Positions 25,811 through 34,224 of a stretch of DNA of 64,000 nucleotides are shown one piece after another. Numbering within the stretch: position 1 is the stretch's first letter; each line of letters opens with the position of its first letter. The stretch lies in the NCBI GenBank assembly GCA_964449165.1, contig CAYVAT010000016.1, positions 1-64,000 of the forward strand. Direction: 5' to 3'. Made by a program: the position numbers and the translations under genes. This stretch comes from CAYSCW01 sp964449165 (GTDB lineage Bacteria > Acidobacteriota > Aminicenantia > Aminicenantales > Aminicenantaceae). The notes beneath the pieces were generated by a model that ran no database searches, was not told the DNA's origin, and saw only the letters and a list, made by a program, of their open reading frames with translations.

Positions 25811-26164
25811 CTATTTCTTGGATTCCAGAATGACCATGGCTACAGCGTATGCAGAGAGATGAGCTACAGAAACGTGGGCGCTTTCAAAGGGAAATTTTTC
25901 CCTGGCATTTATCTCCAATTCAGGTTTTCCTGAAGAAAGATTTGTCAAGCCGACATCTTTCCATTTGATTCTTCTCCCCAACGCTTTGAAAAAGGCTTCT
26001 TTGGCGGCAAAGCGCGCGGCGAAATGCTGGTATTTATTCACTTTTTTTTGGCAATAATGGATTTCTTGGGGAGTAAAAATCCTCTGGATGAAACGGGGAT
26101 TTTTCTGGATAAGTTTCTTGATTCTCTCGACTTCTATGAGGTCGATTCCAATTCCGGTGATCAT
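25811..26164 (-). CDS. acpS: Holo-[acyl-carrier-protein] synthase
   Basis: Phosphopantetheinyl transferase of 117 residues that converts apo-ACP to holo-ACP using CoA. The opening MITGIGIDLIEVERI contains the Mg-binding Asp, and RFAAKEAFFKALG holds the KEA motif; HVSVAHLSAYAVAMV is the C-terminal strand pair, with an unusual AHL where SHxxxYA is common. I start at ATG 26164, which has GGAAAG upstream, rather than the GTG at 26176. It converges on feoB and lies apart from uvrBC. Confidence 0.93.
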   Translation of the reverse strand: MITGIGIDLIEVERIKKLIQKNPRFIQRIFTPQEIHYCQKKVNKYQHFAARFAAKEAFFKALGRRIKWKDVGLTNLSSGKPELEINAREKFPFESAHVSVAHLSAYAVAMVILESKK

Positions 26165-26219
26165 CGTTCTTTCCACATTTGAGACGGGATTCTACCTTCG
26201 TGTCGTTTAATAATATAAG

Positions 26220-26257
26220 AAAAAAAGGCTGGAAAAGCTACAAAAGCTTTGTTTTCC
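26220..26257 (-). terminator. Putative terminator of uvrBC
   Basis: On the minus strand, about 60 bases after the uvrC stop, GGAAAA at 26257 pairs with TTTTCC at 26231-26236, with an internal CAAAGCTTTTG helix extension, followed after AGCC by a run of seven T (26226 to 26220). This order fits an intrinsic terminator for the minus strand; on the plus strand the tail is A-rich and would not work. Confidence 0.5.
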
Positions 26258-26315
26258 AAAAAAACCAATCAAGATCGAGACAAGAAAAAAACTCTTCAAG
26301 CCTTAATTGATATGG

Positions 26316-28118
26316 TCAGGATTGTTGGCTGAGAGATCGAGGATTATTCTTTAATACTGATTTAAGATCTCTGGCTGCTTTTTTCCCGATGATTTTTGCC
26401 AGTTCCTCCAGAGGTGCTTCTCTTATTTTATCCATACTTCTGTATTTGGCTAATAGTCTGGATTTTCTTTGAGTTCCTATCCCGGGGATGCCATCGAGGA
26501 GGGATTCAAAGCTTTTCTTCTTTCTCCGGAGACGGTGGAAGGATATGGCGAAGCGGTGGGCCTCATCCCGGATGTGCTGGAAAAGTTTAAGCACAGGAGA
26601 AGTCCTTTCTAATCGCAAACCCTCTGGAAGAGAGGGCGTAAATATGATCTCTTCCCTTTTTGCCAGGGAAGCAATTGGAACGCTTCCCAGCCCGAGGTCT
26701 TCTAAAGCTTTCTTAGCAGCGCTGAGCTGCCCTTTTCCACCGTCCACCAGGATTAAATCAGGCATCGCCTCCTTCTCGTCAAGGAGACGGGTGTATCTTC
26801 GGTGGATGACCTCCTGGAGCGAAGCCACATCGTTGGGCCCTTCTACGGTCTTGATTTTATATTTTCTGTAACTATCCTTGAAGGGTTTTCCGTTTTCAAA
26901 GACTACCAAAGAAGCCACGGATTCCTTTCCTCCGATGTTGGAGACATCAAAACCCTCGATTCGCCGGGGAATTTTATCCAGATCGAGGATGTCTCTGGCT
27001 TCTTCTAAAGCGAAGATCTTCGCAGCTTTCTCCCTGATGATGATTTCAGCGTTCTTGTTAGCCAGCTCCACGAGCTTTTTGTTTTTTCCTCTCTTGGAAA
27101 CCAGAATTTTGATCTTTCCTTTTCTCAAAGAAGAGAGTTTTTTCTTGACTTCATCTCGCCTGAAAGGCTCAAAGGGTAAAAATATTCTGTCGGGAATATT
27201 TCTTTTTTCTTTATAAAAGTTCAACAGATGGGAGGAAAGAATCTTTTCCTTTGACATCTCAGCTGGTACTTGAAGAAAAGTCCCCTCTGATTTGTTGACT
27301 TTGCCCTTTCTCATCTGAAAGACATACAAGGAGGATTTTCCTCCCTTTATTGAAAAGCCAAAGATATCTTTGTCTTCCTGTTGAACAGAGATGAGTTTTG
27401 GCTTTTCTTTGATATGTTCGATTGTTCGAATCAGATCTCTCCAATGGGCTGCCTGTTCGAATTCTTGTCCTTGTGCAGCTTTGTTCATCTTTCTTCCCAG
27501 CACTGCAAGCAGTTCTTCCACTTTCCCTTCCAGGAAAAGAAGGGCATTGTCCACATTTTCTTTATATTCTTTATCTGAGATAAAGCCGACGCAAGGTGCT
27601 GTACACAGCTTAAGGTCATATTCAAGACAGGGCCTTTTCCTTCTGCCAGGAACACGCTCCTCGCATCCTCTTATTCCGAAATATTTATTGACAAGATGAA
27701 TGGTCTTACGAGCCTGATGAGCCGGGCTGAAGGGGCCAAAGTAGCGGGCTCCATCTGACTCTACCCTCCGGGTGAGATATATTCCAGGGTATTTTTCCTG
27801 AGCAGTGATTTTCAGATAGGGAAAACTCTTGTCATCCTTCAGTCTGAGGTTGAACTTTGGCTGGTGTTGCTGGATGAAATTATTCTCCAGGAAGGAGGCT
27901 TCTCTTTCAGAGCCAGTTAAGACGTAGTCAAGATCAGATGTCTCGGAGATGATATTGCGGACTTTAGAATCCGAAGTGGATTGGAAGTAGGACTTAACTC
28001 TGTCCTTGAGAGATCGGGCTTTGCCGATATAGATGATGTTGTTCTGGGCGTCTTTGAAAAAATAGATCCCTGGCTTTTCAGGGAGGTTCTCTAATTTTGT
28101 TTTGAGCGCTTTCCTCAT
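26316..28118 (-). CDS. uvrC: UvrABC system protein C
   Basis: Dual-incision nuclease of nucleotide excision repair, 600 residues. The GIY-YIG domain opens with KPGIYFFKDAQNNIIYIGKARSLKDRV; a Cys-containing segment (CEERVPGRRKRPCLEY ... LCTAPCVG) follows; a UVR motif lies near residue 205; the RNase H-like domain has FDVSNIGG and LILVDGGKGQL; tandem helix-hairpin-helix motifs (DGIPGIGTQRKSRLL) close the chain. It begins two bases after the uvrB stop, forming a uvrB-uvrC operon. Confidence 0.97.
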   Translation of the reverse strand: MRKALKTKLENLPEKPGIYFFKDAQNNIIYIGKARSLKDRVKSYFQSTSDSKVRNIISETSDLDYVLTGSEREASFLENNFIQQHQPKFNLRLKDDKSFPYLKITAQEKYPGIYLTRRVESDGARYFGPFSPAHQARKTIHLVNKYFGIRGCEERVPGRRKRPCLEYDLKLCTAPCVGFISDKEYKENVDNALLFLEGKVEELLAVLGRKMNKAAQGQEFEQAAHWRDLIRTIEHIKEKPKLISVQQEDKDIFGFSIKGGKSSLYVFQMRKGKVNKSEGTFLQVPAEMSKEKILSSHLLNFYKEKRNIPDRIFLPFEPFRRDEVKKKLSSLRKGKIKILVSKRGKNKKLVELANKNAEIIIREKAAKIFALEEARDILDLDKIPRRIEGFDVSNIGGKESVASLVVFENGKPFKDSYRKYKIKTVEGPNDVASLQEVIHRRYTRLLDEKEAMPDLILVDGGKGQLSAAKKALEDLGLGSVPIASLAKREEIIFTPSLPEGLRLERTSPVLKLFQHIRDEAHRFAISFHRLRRKKKSFESLLDGIPGIGTQRKSRLLAKYRSMDKIREAPLEELAKIIGKKAARDLKSVLKNNPRSLSQQS

Positions 28119-28120
28119 TG

Positions 28121-30115
28121 TCAGAGCCCGATTTCCAGCTCCCGTTTTTTCAATCTTTTGATTTCATCCCTCAGTCCAGCCGCTTTCTCAAATTCCAGGT
28201 TGCGGGCAGCTTCTTTCATCATCTTTTCCAGCCTTTCTATTGTTTCTTTTCTCTTTCGGGGTGAGAGATAGACTTCCTTCTCCTCTGCAATCCGGGAGTA
28301 ATCAAGATAATCTCTTTCATAGATGCTGGAGAGGAGTTCATCGATTCTTTTCTGGATGGATTGAGGAGTAATGCCGTTTTTGCGGTTGTATTCTGTCTGG
28401 ATCTTTCTCCTTCTGTTTGTTTCATCGATAGCCTTTTTCATGGAATCGGTGATCTCGTCGGCATACAGTATGGCCTTGCCAGAGACATTTCTGGAAGCTC
28501 TCCCGAAAGTCTGGATAAGGGAGATGGAAGAACGAAGGAATCCCTCCTTGTCTGCATCCAGAATGGCTACCAGGGACACTTCGGGCAGGTCCAGTCCTTC
28601 TCTCAAGAGATTGATCCCGATCAAAGCATCAAATTTGCCTTTTCTTAAATCTCTGAGGATCTTTACCCGCTCGAGTGTATCAATTTCTGAATGGAGATAT
28701 CGAACCTGAAGCCCCAGTTCATGATAATAGCGGGTTAAATCTTCGGCCATCTTCTTGGTCAAGGTGGTTACCAGGATTCTTTCCCTCTTCTTGGCACGCT
28801 TGACGATTTCTGACATCAGATCTTGGATTTGCCCCTTGATGGGACGCACTTCTACTTCGGGGTCGGTCAGTCCCGTGGGACGGATGATTTGTTCGGTGAC
28901 TCGGCCTCTGGCTTTTTTGATTTCATAAGGACCTGGAGTGGCTGATACATAGAGCTTCTGATGGACCCGATTTTCGAACTCTTTAAAATTTAAAGGTCTA
29001 TTATCCAAGGCTGATGGAAGCCGGAAACCGTGTTCCACCAGAGTCTCTTTTCGGGAGCGGTCTCCATAATACATTCCTCCGATCTGGGGAATGCTTACGT
29101 GTGATTCATCGATGATGGTTAGAAAATCAGGAGGATAATAGTCAAGAAGGGTGTAGGGGGGTTCACCGGGTTTCCGCAGGCTGAGATAAAGGGAGTAGTT
29201 TTCGATTCCAGGGCACCAGCCAAATTCCCTCAACATTTCCAAGTCGAAAAGAGTTCTTTCCTCTATGCGGTGGGCTTCCATAAGCTTCTCTTGCTTTTTG
29301 AAAAAGGCAATTCTCTCCTCCAACTCCATTTCGATGCTCCGAATGGCATAATCAAGAATGTCGGGGGGAGTGGAGAAGAAAGTTCGAGGATAGAGGATGA
29401 TTTTTTGGTAAGTGTTCAGGGTTTTTCCCAAGAGAGGATCTATGGCTGAGATGTTTGCTATACGGTCATCGTCCAGCTCAATCCTGTAAGCGAAGTCCTC
29501 ATAGGATGGATAGATTTCGATGATGTCCCCTCGTACGCGGAAGCTTCCCCTCTTGAATTCCGCTTCATCCCTTTCATACTGGATATCCACAAAGTTCTTC
29601 AGGATTTCTTTTCTTTTTATTGTTTGGCCCTTTTGGAGCGGAAAGCTCATAGAGTAATATGTTTGGGGCGAACCTATGCCGTATATACAGGAGACCGAGG
29701 CTATGATGATCACATCCCTTCTCTGGAAGAGAGAGTTTGTAGCCCTCAATCTAAGCCTGTCGATTTCTTCGTTGATGGTGGATTCCTTTGCGATATAGGT
29801 GTTGGAAGCGGGAATATAGGCCTCAGGCTGATAATAGTCGTAGTAACTGACAAAGTATTCGACCGCATTCTCAGGAAAAAAGCGACAGAATTCCTGGTAG
29901 AGCTGGGCTGCTAATGTTTTATTATGGGAGATGACCAGAACCGGTCTGTTGGCCTCTTCGATAATATTGGCCATGGTGAAAGTCTTCCCAGAACCGGTCA
30001 CTCCCATAAGCACTTGGTGCGGTTCGCTACTCTCCAAGCCCTCAGTCAATTGCAGGATGGCTTTGGTCTGGTCTCCCTTGGGTTTGAATTCGGAGTGGAG
30101 CTTGAACTTGTTCAT
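28121..30115 (-). CDS. uvrB: UvrABC system protein B
   Basis: Damage-verifying helicase of nucleotide excision repair, 664 residues. Walker A GVTGSGKTFTMAN is near residue 40; the beta-hairpin region has YYDYYQPEAYIP; helicase motifs include IIDESHVSIPQ and the QTFGRASRN motif VI; a C-terminal UVR domain (FEKAAGLRDEIKRLKKRE) contacts UvrC. The start ATG is 8 nt after a TATAAT on the minus strand and has no ribosome-binding site, which suggests a leaderless transcript. Confidence 0.97.
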   Translation of the reverse strand: MNKFKLHSEFKPKGDQTKAILQLTEGLESSEPHQVLMGVTGSGKTFTMANIIEEANRPVLVISHNKTLAAQLYQEFCRFFPENAVEYFVSYYDYYQPEAYIPASNTYIAKESTINEEIDRLRLRATNSLFQRRDVIIIASVSCIYGIGSPQTYYSMSFPLQKGQTIKRKEILKNFVDIQYERDEAEFKRGSFRVRGDIIEIYPSYEDFAYRIELDDDRIANISAIDPLLGKTLNTYQKIILYPRTFFSTPPDILDYAIRSIEMELEERIAFFKKQEKLMEAHRIEERTLFDLEMLREFGWCPGIENYSLYLSLRKPGEPPYTLLDYYPPDFLTIIDESHVSIPQIGGMYYGDRSRKETLVEHGFRLPSALDNRPLNFKEFENRVHQKLYVSATPGPYEIKKARGRVTEQIIRPTGLTDPEVEVRPIKGQIQDLMSEIVKRAKKRERILVTTLTKKMAEDLTRYYHELGLQVRYLHSEIDTLERVKILRDLRKGKFDALIGINLLREGLDLPEVSLVAILDADKEGFLRSSISLIQTFGRASRNVSGKAILYADEITDSMKKAIDETNRRRKIQTEYNRKNGITPQSIQKRIDELLSSIYERDYLDYSRIAEEKEVYLSPRKRKETIERLEKMMKEAARNLEFEKAAGLRDEIKRLKKRELEIGL

Positions 30116-30123
30116 TTTATTTT

Positions 30124-30172
30124 ATTATAGCAGAAAAGTTTGATTGACAAATGATTTTAAGGTCCATATAAT
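30124..30172. promoter_or_regulatory. Divergent promoters of uvrB and the CsgG-like lipoprotein
   Basis: Plus strand: TTGACA at 30144-30149 and TATAAT at 30167-30172 with a 17-nt spacer, a perfect sigma-70 consensus, then a leader with AAGGAGG before the ATG at 30196. Minus strand: TATAAT at 30129 to 30124, 8 nt from the uvrB ATG, with TTGTCA at 30150 to 30145 (15-nt spacer). The two -35 boxes occupy the same bases, so the divergent promoters may compete. Confidence 0.65.
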
Positions 30173-30195
30173 CCACATAAAATAAGGAGGAAAGC

Positions 30196-30945
30196 ATGAG
30201 AAAGATATTCGTATTTATAGCGCTTCTTGCAGTCATTATCTGGCTGGAATCATGCGCTCCCACTGCACAAGTCACATCTTCTGGAGGCCCTTCTATCGCA
30301 GAGGCTCAAGCAGAAAGATATGATGGACCAAAAGCCCGGCTCGCTGTCGGCGAGTTTCAGGACAAGACAGCCAAAGGGGGATGGACTGGAGGCTGGCTGG
30401 GAATGTTCGGGATGAACTTTAAGCAGATCGGCGACGGTATGCAGGACATGCTGACCACAGCCCTTTTCAACACTAATCGTTTCATCGTGTTGGAAAGAGA
30501 GCAGCTTGGTGAAGTGTTGAAAGAGCAAGACCTTGCAGCCTCAGGCCGAATAAAAAAAGGGACAGAAGCTCCCACAGGAGAAATCTACGGAGCAGAACTT
30601 CTCATCACGGCTGCTGTCACAGAATTTGAAGGTGGAGCGAAAGGAGTTGGTGGCGGAACCAAAGTTCTTGGAGTAACGGTCGGTGGAGGAGTGAAAAAGG
30701 CACACATCGCCATAGATATCAGGATCATCGATACCAAGACATCCCAGATCGTTGCAGCCACAAGCGTTGAAGGCAGTGCCACTAACATCGCCCTTGGCGG
30801 CTTAACCAACATAGGCGGGAGCCTCCCCGTTGCTCTGGGGGGATTTTCCAAGACTCCAACCGAGAAAGCCATCCGAGTTTGTATTCAGAAAGCGGTCGAA
30901 TACATCGTCAGTCAAACACCAGCAGATTATTACCATTATAAGTAA
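30196..30945 (+). CDS. CsgG/HfaB-family lipoprotein
   Basis: Outer-membrane-type lipoprotein of 249 residues. The signal peptide ends in the lipobox LESC (Cys20). The body matches the CsgG family: RLAVGEFQDKTAKG, GDGMQDMLTTALFNTNRFIVLEREQLGEVLKEQDL and GAELLITAAVTEFE, then a Gly-rich segment and beta strands of the pore-forming part. CsgG forms the curli export pore, but no csgA, B, E or F genes are here; stand-alone members occur widely with unknown cargo. A very strong promoter and AAGGAGG site imply high expression. Confidence 0.85.
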   Translation: MRKIFVFIALLAVIIWLESCAPTAQVTSSGGPSIAEAQAERYDGPKARLAVGEFQDKTAKGGWTGGWLGMFGMNFKQIGDGMQDMLTTALFNTNRFIVLEREQLGEVLKEQDLAASGRIKKGTEAPTGEIYGAELLITAAVTEFEGGAKGVGGGTKVLGVTVGGGVKKAHIAIDIRIIDTKTSQIVAATSVEGSATNIALGGLTNIGGSLPVALGGFSKTPTEKAIRVCIQKAVEYIVSQTPADYYHYK

Positions 30946-31090
30946 TTTGAAAATCACCTAAATTCTAAAATCGGATAACTCAAGAGAGAAACGCAGTACT
31001 GGTTGGCATCATCAACCTGATGATAACCTTCCCTCTACAACAAGCTTAAAGGCCACCTGTTTGAATTTCTAAGGGGGGAGGATAGAAATC

Positions 31091-31525
31091 TTACTCTCTA
31101 TCCTTTTCGGGATAGACTCCCAGGTTCATTGAGGGTTCAAGTGTTCGACTTGAAGAACTCATCTTCACGCTTCCCTTAAACTGCGCACCATCCATTATGG
31201 AGATGCGAAAGGCTGAAATATCTCCTGTCATCTGGGCTTCTTTTGATATGAACACTTTTCCAGAAGCATAGATATTTCCTTCCATCTTTCCTAAAATAGT
31301 GACATTCCTGGCATAGATATCGGCTTCTAGTTTTCCTGTCCGCTCTAGGATAAAATTGTTGTTTCCCAGATCGATCTTCCCCTGGAAAAAACCGTCGATA
31401 ATCAGGTCTTCCTTAGCTGATATTTCACCTTTTAGGTTGAATGTCGGACCCAAACGGGAGGTGCTTGGAATGGGTTCTTTTTCTTTATCGGTCTTTTCTT
31501 TTTCTTTATTTTCTCTTTGAAACAC
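31091..31525 (-). CDS. Bactofilin (polymer-forming cytoskeletal protein)
   Basis: Bactofilin-family protein of 144 residues (DUF583). A charged, flexible N-terminus (residues 1-30) leads into the right-handed beta-helix with repeated short strands: ISAKEDLIIDGFFQGKID, NFILERTGKLEADIYAR, VTILGKMEGNIYASGKVFI. These proteins polymerise without nucleotide and scaffold cell-wall or envelope processes. Translation likely starts at GTG 31525 with AAGG upstream. It diverges from the efflux operon; its usual partner, an M23 peptidase, is absent. Confidence 0.88.
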   Translation of the reverse strand: MFQRENKEKEKTDKEKEPIPSTSRLGPTFNLKGEISAKEDLIIDGFFQGKIDLGNNNFILERTGKLEADIYARNVTILGKMEGNIYASGKVFISKEAQMTGDISAFRISIMDGAQFKGSVKMSSSSRTLEPSMNLGVYPEKDRE

Positions 31526-31630
31526 CTTGCCTTCCTTTTCCCCGGAAATAATGAGGAAATTATAAAGTCCTCCTGGTTTTATGTCAACATACCGGTGAAT
31601 AATGACAGCATCTCATTCCCCATCCCTCAT

Positions 31631-31661
31631 CCCTATCGCGGAAATAAGGATGCTTACCTTA
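31631..31661. repeat. 31-bp intergenic repeat, second copy
   Basis: A 31-bp sequence of the form CCCTATC-NN-GGAAATANGG followed by ATGCTTACTTTA-like bases, closely matching 22217-22247 and 37328-37358. Here AGCATCTCATTCC just upstream (about 31607) can pair with GGAAATAAGGATGCT within the repeat, giving a hairpin. It lies in the gap between the divergent bactofilin and TolC-like genes. Confidence 0.65.
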
Positions 31662-31673
31662 ATAACAGGGAAT

Positions 31674-31701
31674 TTGATTTAACTTATAGATAATATATAA
31701 T
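31674..31701 (+). promoter_or_regulatory. Putative promoter of the efflux operon
   Basis: TTGATT at 31674-31679 and TATAAT at 31696-31701 are 16 nt apart. The TolC-like ATG at 31711 begins 9 nt after the -10 box and has no ribosome-binding site, so the transcript would start within about 1-4 nt of the start codon. Confidence 0.5.
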
Positions 31702-31710
31702 ACTACGGTC

Positions 31711-32943
31711 ATGAAGAAGGGAATTTGCACTTTCCTCCTCTTCGTTTCCCTCAATCCTTCAGTGATTCGGCCCGGCGAGAAAAAGGAATTTACCCTTCCT
31801 GAGATATTAAGCATTGGTCTAGAGAATAATCCCTCCATCCTTGCCAAGAAAAAGGAGATAGAGGCCGCAGAAGCTGCTTACCAGGCGGCAAAAAAATGGT
31901 CCAACCCAGAGTTTGAATTTCGTATGGGGAGAGCAAGATCTTACGACAGTCACACTGAGAGAGACACCCAGAGCTTTTCCATCAGCCAATCCATAGAAAA
32001 TCCATTCAAGCGGAATTACCGGATTCAATTCTACGAGAAAGATAGGCAGGCGGTTGAATACAATCATGAGTTCTTGAAGCTTGAACTCGGATTTGAGATA
32101 AAGAGCCTTTACTACCAAATTCTTTATTTAAAGAAAGAAGAAGAATTAGCCAGAAAAAATTTGGATTCTATAAAGGCTATTCATCAGCTCATCGAAAAAA
32201 GAGCAAAATTAGGAGAAGTTAAGGAGCTGGAAGCAATCAAGCTCTACGTGGAAACCCTCAAAGCTCAGAGGGAATGGCATAGAGTCCAGACCCATTTGAA
32301 GCTAGCCAAGGATAATCTGAATAAATTAGTTGGAGAGTTCCTGCCCGCTGATTACTCTCTTCGAGGACAGCTTGCCTATACTCCTTTGGTAGTGGATGAG
32401 GAAACAATGTTGAACAGAGCCCTCCTTTCTCATCCTTTGATAAAAGAAAAGGAGGCTGAAGTCGAGCAGTCCAAGGCCAATCTGAGCTTGAGAAAATGGA
32501 AAAGGTTTCCTGATTTTAAGCTCTCTGGTTTCAGTCATGAAGAGCTCGATGGCAGGAGCCAGGGAGTTGGCATTTCTCTGGACATTCCCCTATGGAATTT
32601 CAGATCAAAGGAGATTGCAGAGGCCGAAAACATCTATCTGAAGAAGATGCAAGAGTTGAAGGCTCTGAGGATGGAGCTTTCCACTTCGGTCAGGGCCAAC
32701 TTTAGCCAGTTGCGCCTTTCTGAAAGGACGTTAAAGATTTATCATGAGGGGCTATTAAAACAGGCTGAGCAGAGCTTGAAAATATCGGAGGTGAGTTACA
32801 AACAGGGTGAAATTTCCTTGGTTGACTATTTAGATTCCCAGCGCACTTACAACAGCATTTTAAAAGACTACCAGCAGTCCCTTTACAGCTGGAATGTTGA
32901 TAGAGCGGCCTTGGAGAAAGCCATCGGAGAGGAACTCGAATGA
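31711..32943 (+). CDS. TolC/CzcC-family outer membrane efflux protein
   Basis: Outer-membrane factor of 410 residues forming the exit duct of a tripartite pump. A short signal peptide (MKKGICTFLLFVSL) is followed by FTLPEILSIGLENNPSILAKKKEIEAAEAAYQAAKKWSNPEF, the usual start of the family, and long amphipathic helices. The two halves repeat the same architecture; the second ends with SYKQGEISLVDYLDSQRTYN. It is compact, near 410 residues, as in heavy-metal efflux factors. Its stop overlaps the adaptor start by four bases (ATGA). Confidence 0.88.
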   Translation: MKKGICTFLLFVSLNPSVIRPGEKKEFTLPEILSIGLENNPSILAKKKEIEAAEAAYQAAKKWSNPEFEFRMGRARSYDSHTERDTQSFSISQSIENPFKRNYRIQFYEKDRQAVEYNHEFLKLELGFEIKSLYYQILYLKKEEELARKNLDSIKAIHQLIEKRAKLGEVKELEAIKLYVETLKAQREWHRVQTHLKLAKDNLNKLVGEFLPADYSLRGQLAYTPLVVDEETMLNRALLSHPLIKEKEAEVEQSKANLSLRKWKRFPDFKLSGFSHEELDGRSQGVGISLDIPLWNFRSKEIAEAENIYLKKMQELKALRMELSTSVRANFSQLRLSERTLKIYHEGLLKQAEQSLKISEVSYKQGEISLVDYLDSQRTYNSILKDYQQSLYSWNVDRAALEKAIGEELE

Positions 32944-34178
32944 AAATACATGTTGTTTTATTGGCCATATTGATTTTTGCTTTCTGTGGAGGAGGAGAAG
33001 ATAGTGTATCTCCTCAAGCACAAATCCACGAACATCAGGGAGGCGAACCAGAGTTCGCCGAGCACCAGCAAGAAGAGCATCAGGAAATACATCTCTCTGC
33101 GGAGAAGCAGAAAGAGTGGGGGATAATTCTGGATTCTCCTGTTAGAGAAACCATAGGTTCGCGGATTGTCTTACCTGGAGTCATAAACCTTAATCAGAAT
33201 AGAACAGCGCATATTTCTTCCTTTGTTCCGGGAAAGGTTCTATCCCTTTCTGCCGATTTAGGAGACAGAGTGGACAAGGGCCAAGTCCTGCTGACCGTTA
33301 ATTCTCCTGAATTTGCCCAAGCTAAGGCAAACTTCCTTCAAGCCAGGGCCAAGTTGAACCTCAGCCGCAAAGAGTATGAAAGGGCTAAAATGCTCCTCAA
33401 GGAGAAGGCCATTGAGGAGAAGGAGTACTTAAGGCGGGAAGCTGAATACGAAAAACTCTGCACAGAATACGGAGTTTATGGGTCACTTCTCCATTCTTAT
33501 GGCATTCCCCATGATCGAATCGATGAATTCTTGAAGAATTGTGATCAGGCTGCAAAGGAGGGAAAGCTCTGTGAAATGGCCAATCCCAATCAGTCTACAG
33601 CCTCTCCTGTTCAGGGCACCATTATCTTCCGTGACGCGATAGTGGGTGAGCATATCGAACCCACCAAAATCCTGTTCATCGTCTCTGACTTGAGCAAGCT
33701 GTGGGCCATTCTGGATGCTTATGAGAAAGATCTGCCATTTATAACGATTAAAAGCAAAGTCATCATCGTCTCTTCTCTCTATCCAGAAAAAAATTTTAGA
33801 GGAGAGATTGCTTACATCAGCGATGTTATCGATGAGAAATTGCGGACGATTAAAATTCGGGTGGAAGTCAATAACCGAGAAGGATTGCTCAAGCCGAATA
33901 TGTTCATCCAAGGAGTCATCGAGAATTCCGTCCAACAGGAAAAGGTTTTATCCATTCCTGAGCAGGCCATCCAGAATATGAATGGAAAGAAGGTTGTGTT
34001 TGTACTCGAGAAGGAAGATATATTCAAGGTGAGAGAAGTGAAATTCGGGGCAAAAATAGGGAACAGGAGAGTTATCACTGAAGGTCTCATAGAAGGAGAT
34101 AAAATAGTCATAAAGGGAGCATTCAACTTGAAGGCAGAGCTTTCCAAGGCTACCTTTGGCCATATCCATGTGCATTAG
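32940..34178 (+). CDS. RND efflux periplasmic adaptor (CusB/CzcB-like)
   Basis: Membrane-fusion protein of 412 residues. A signal peptide with possible lipid-type FAFCGGG is followed by a His/Glu-rich segment (residues 25-58, about nine His including HQQEEHQEIH) that could bind metal. The core has the family pattern of barrel-sandwich, lipoyl and helical hairpin parts: GKVLSLSADLGDRVDKGQVLLTV, then EFAQAKANFLQARAKLNLSRKEYERAKML. The C-terminus ends in FGHIHVH, again His-rich. This supports export of a divalent or monovalent heavy metal such as Zn, Co, Cu or Ag; the exact metal is unknown. Middle gene of the tripartite pump. Confidence 0.88.
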   Translation: MKIHVVLLAILIFAFCGGGEDSVSPQAQIHEHQGGEPEFAEHQQEEHQEIHLSAEKQKEWGIILDSPVRETIGSRIVLPGVINLNQNRTAHISSFVPGKVLSLSADLGDRVDKGQVLLTVNSPEFAQAKANFLQARAKLNLSRKEYERAKMLLKEKAIEEKEYLRREAEYEKLCTEYGVYGSLLHSYGIPHDRIDEFLKNCDQAAKEGKLCEMANPNQSTASPVQGTIIFRDAIVGEHIEPTKILFIVSDLSKLWAILDAYEKDLPFITIKSKVIIVSSLYPEKNFRGEIAYISDVIDEKLRTIKIRVEVNNREGLLKPNMFIQGVIENSVQQEKVLSIPEQAIQNMNGKKVVFVLEKEDIFKVREVKFGAKIGNRRVITEGLIEGDKIVIKGAFNLKAELSKATFGHIHVH

Positions 34179-34224
34179 AAATTAGAAAGAGGATTTATGA
34201 TTTGAATTAATTTCATTAAAATCA

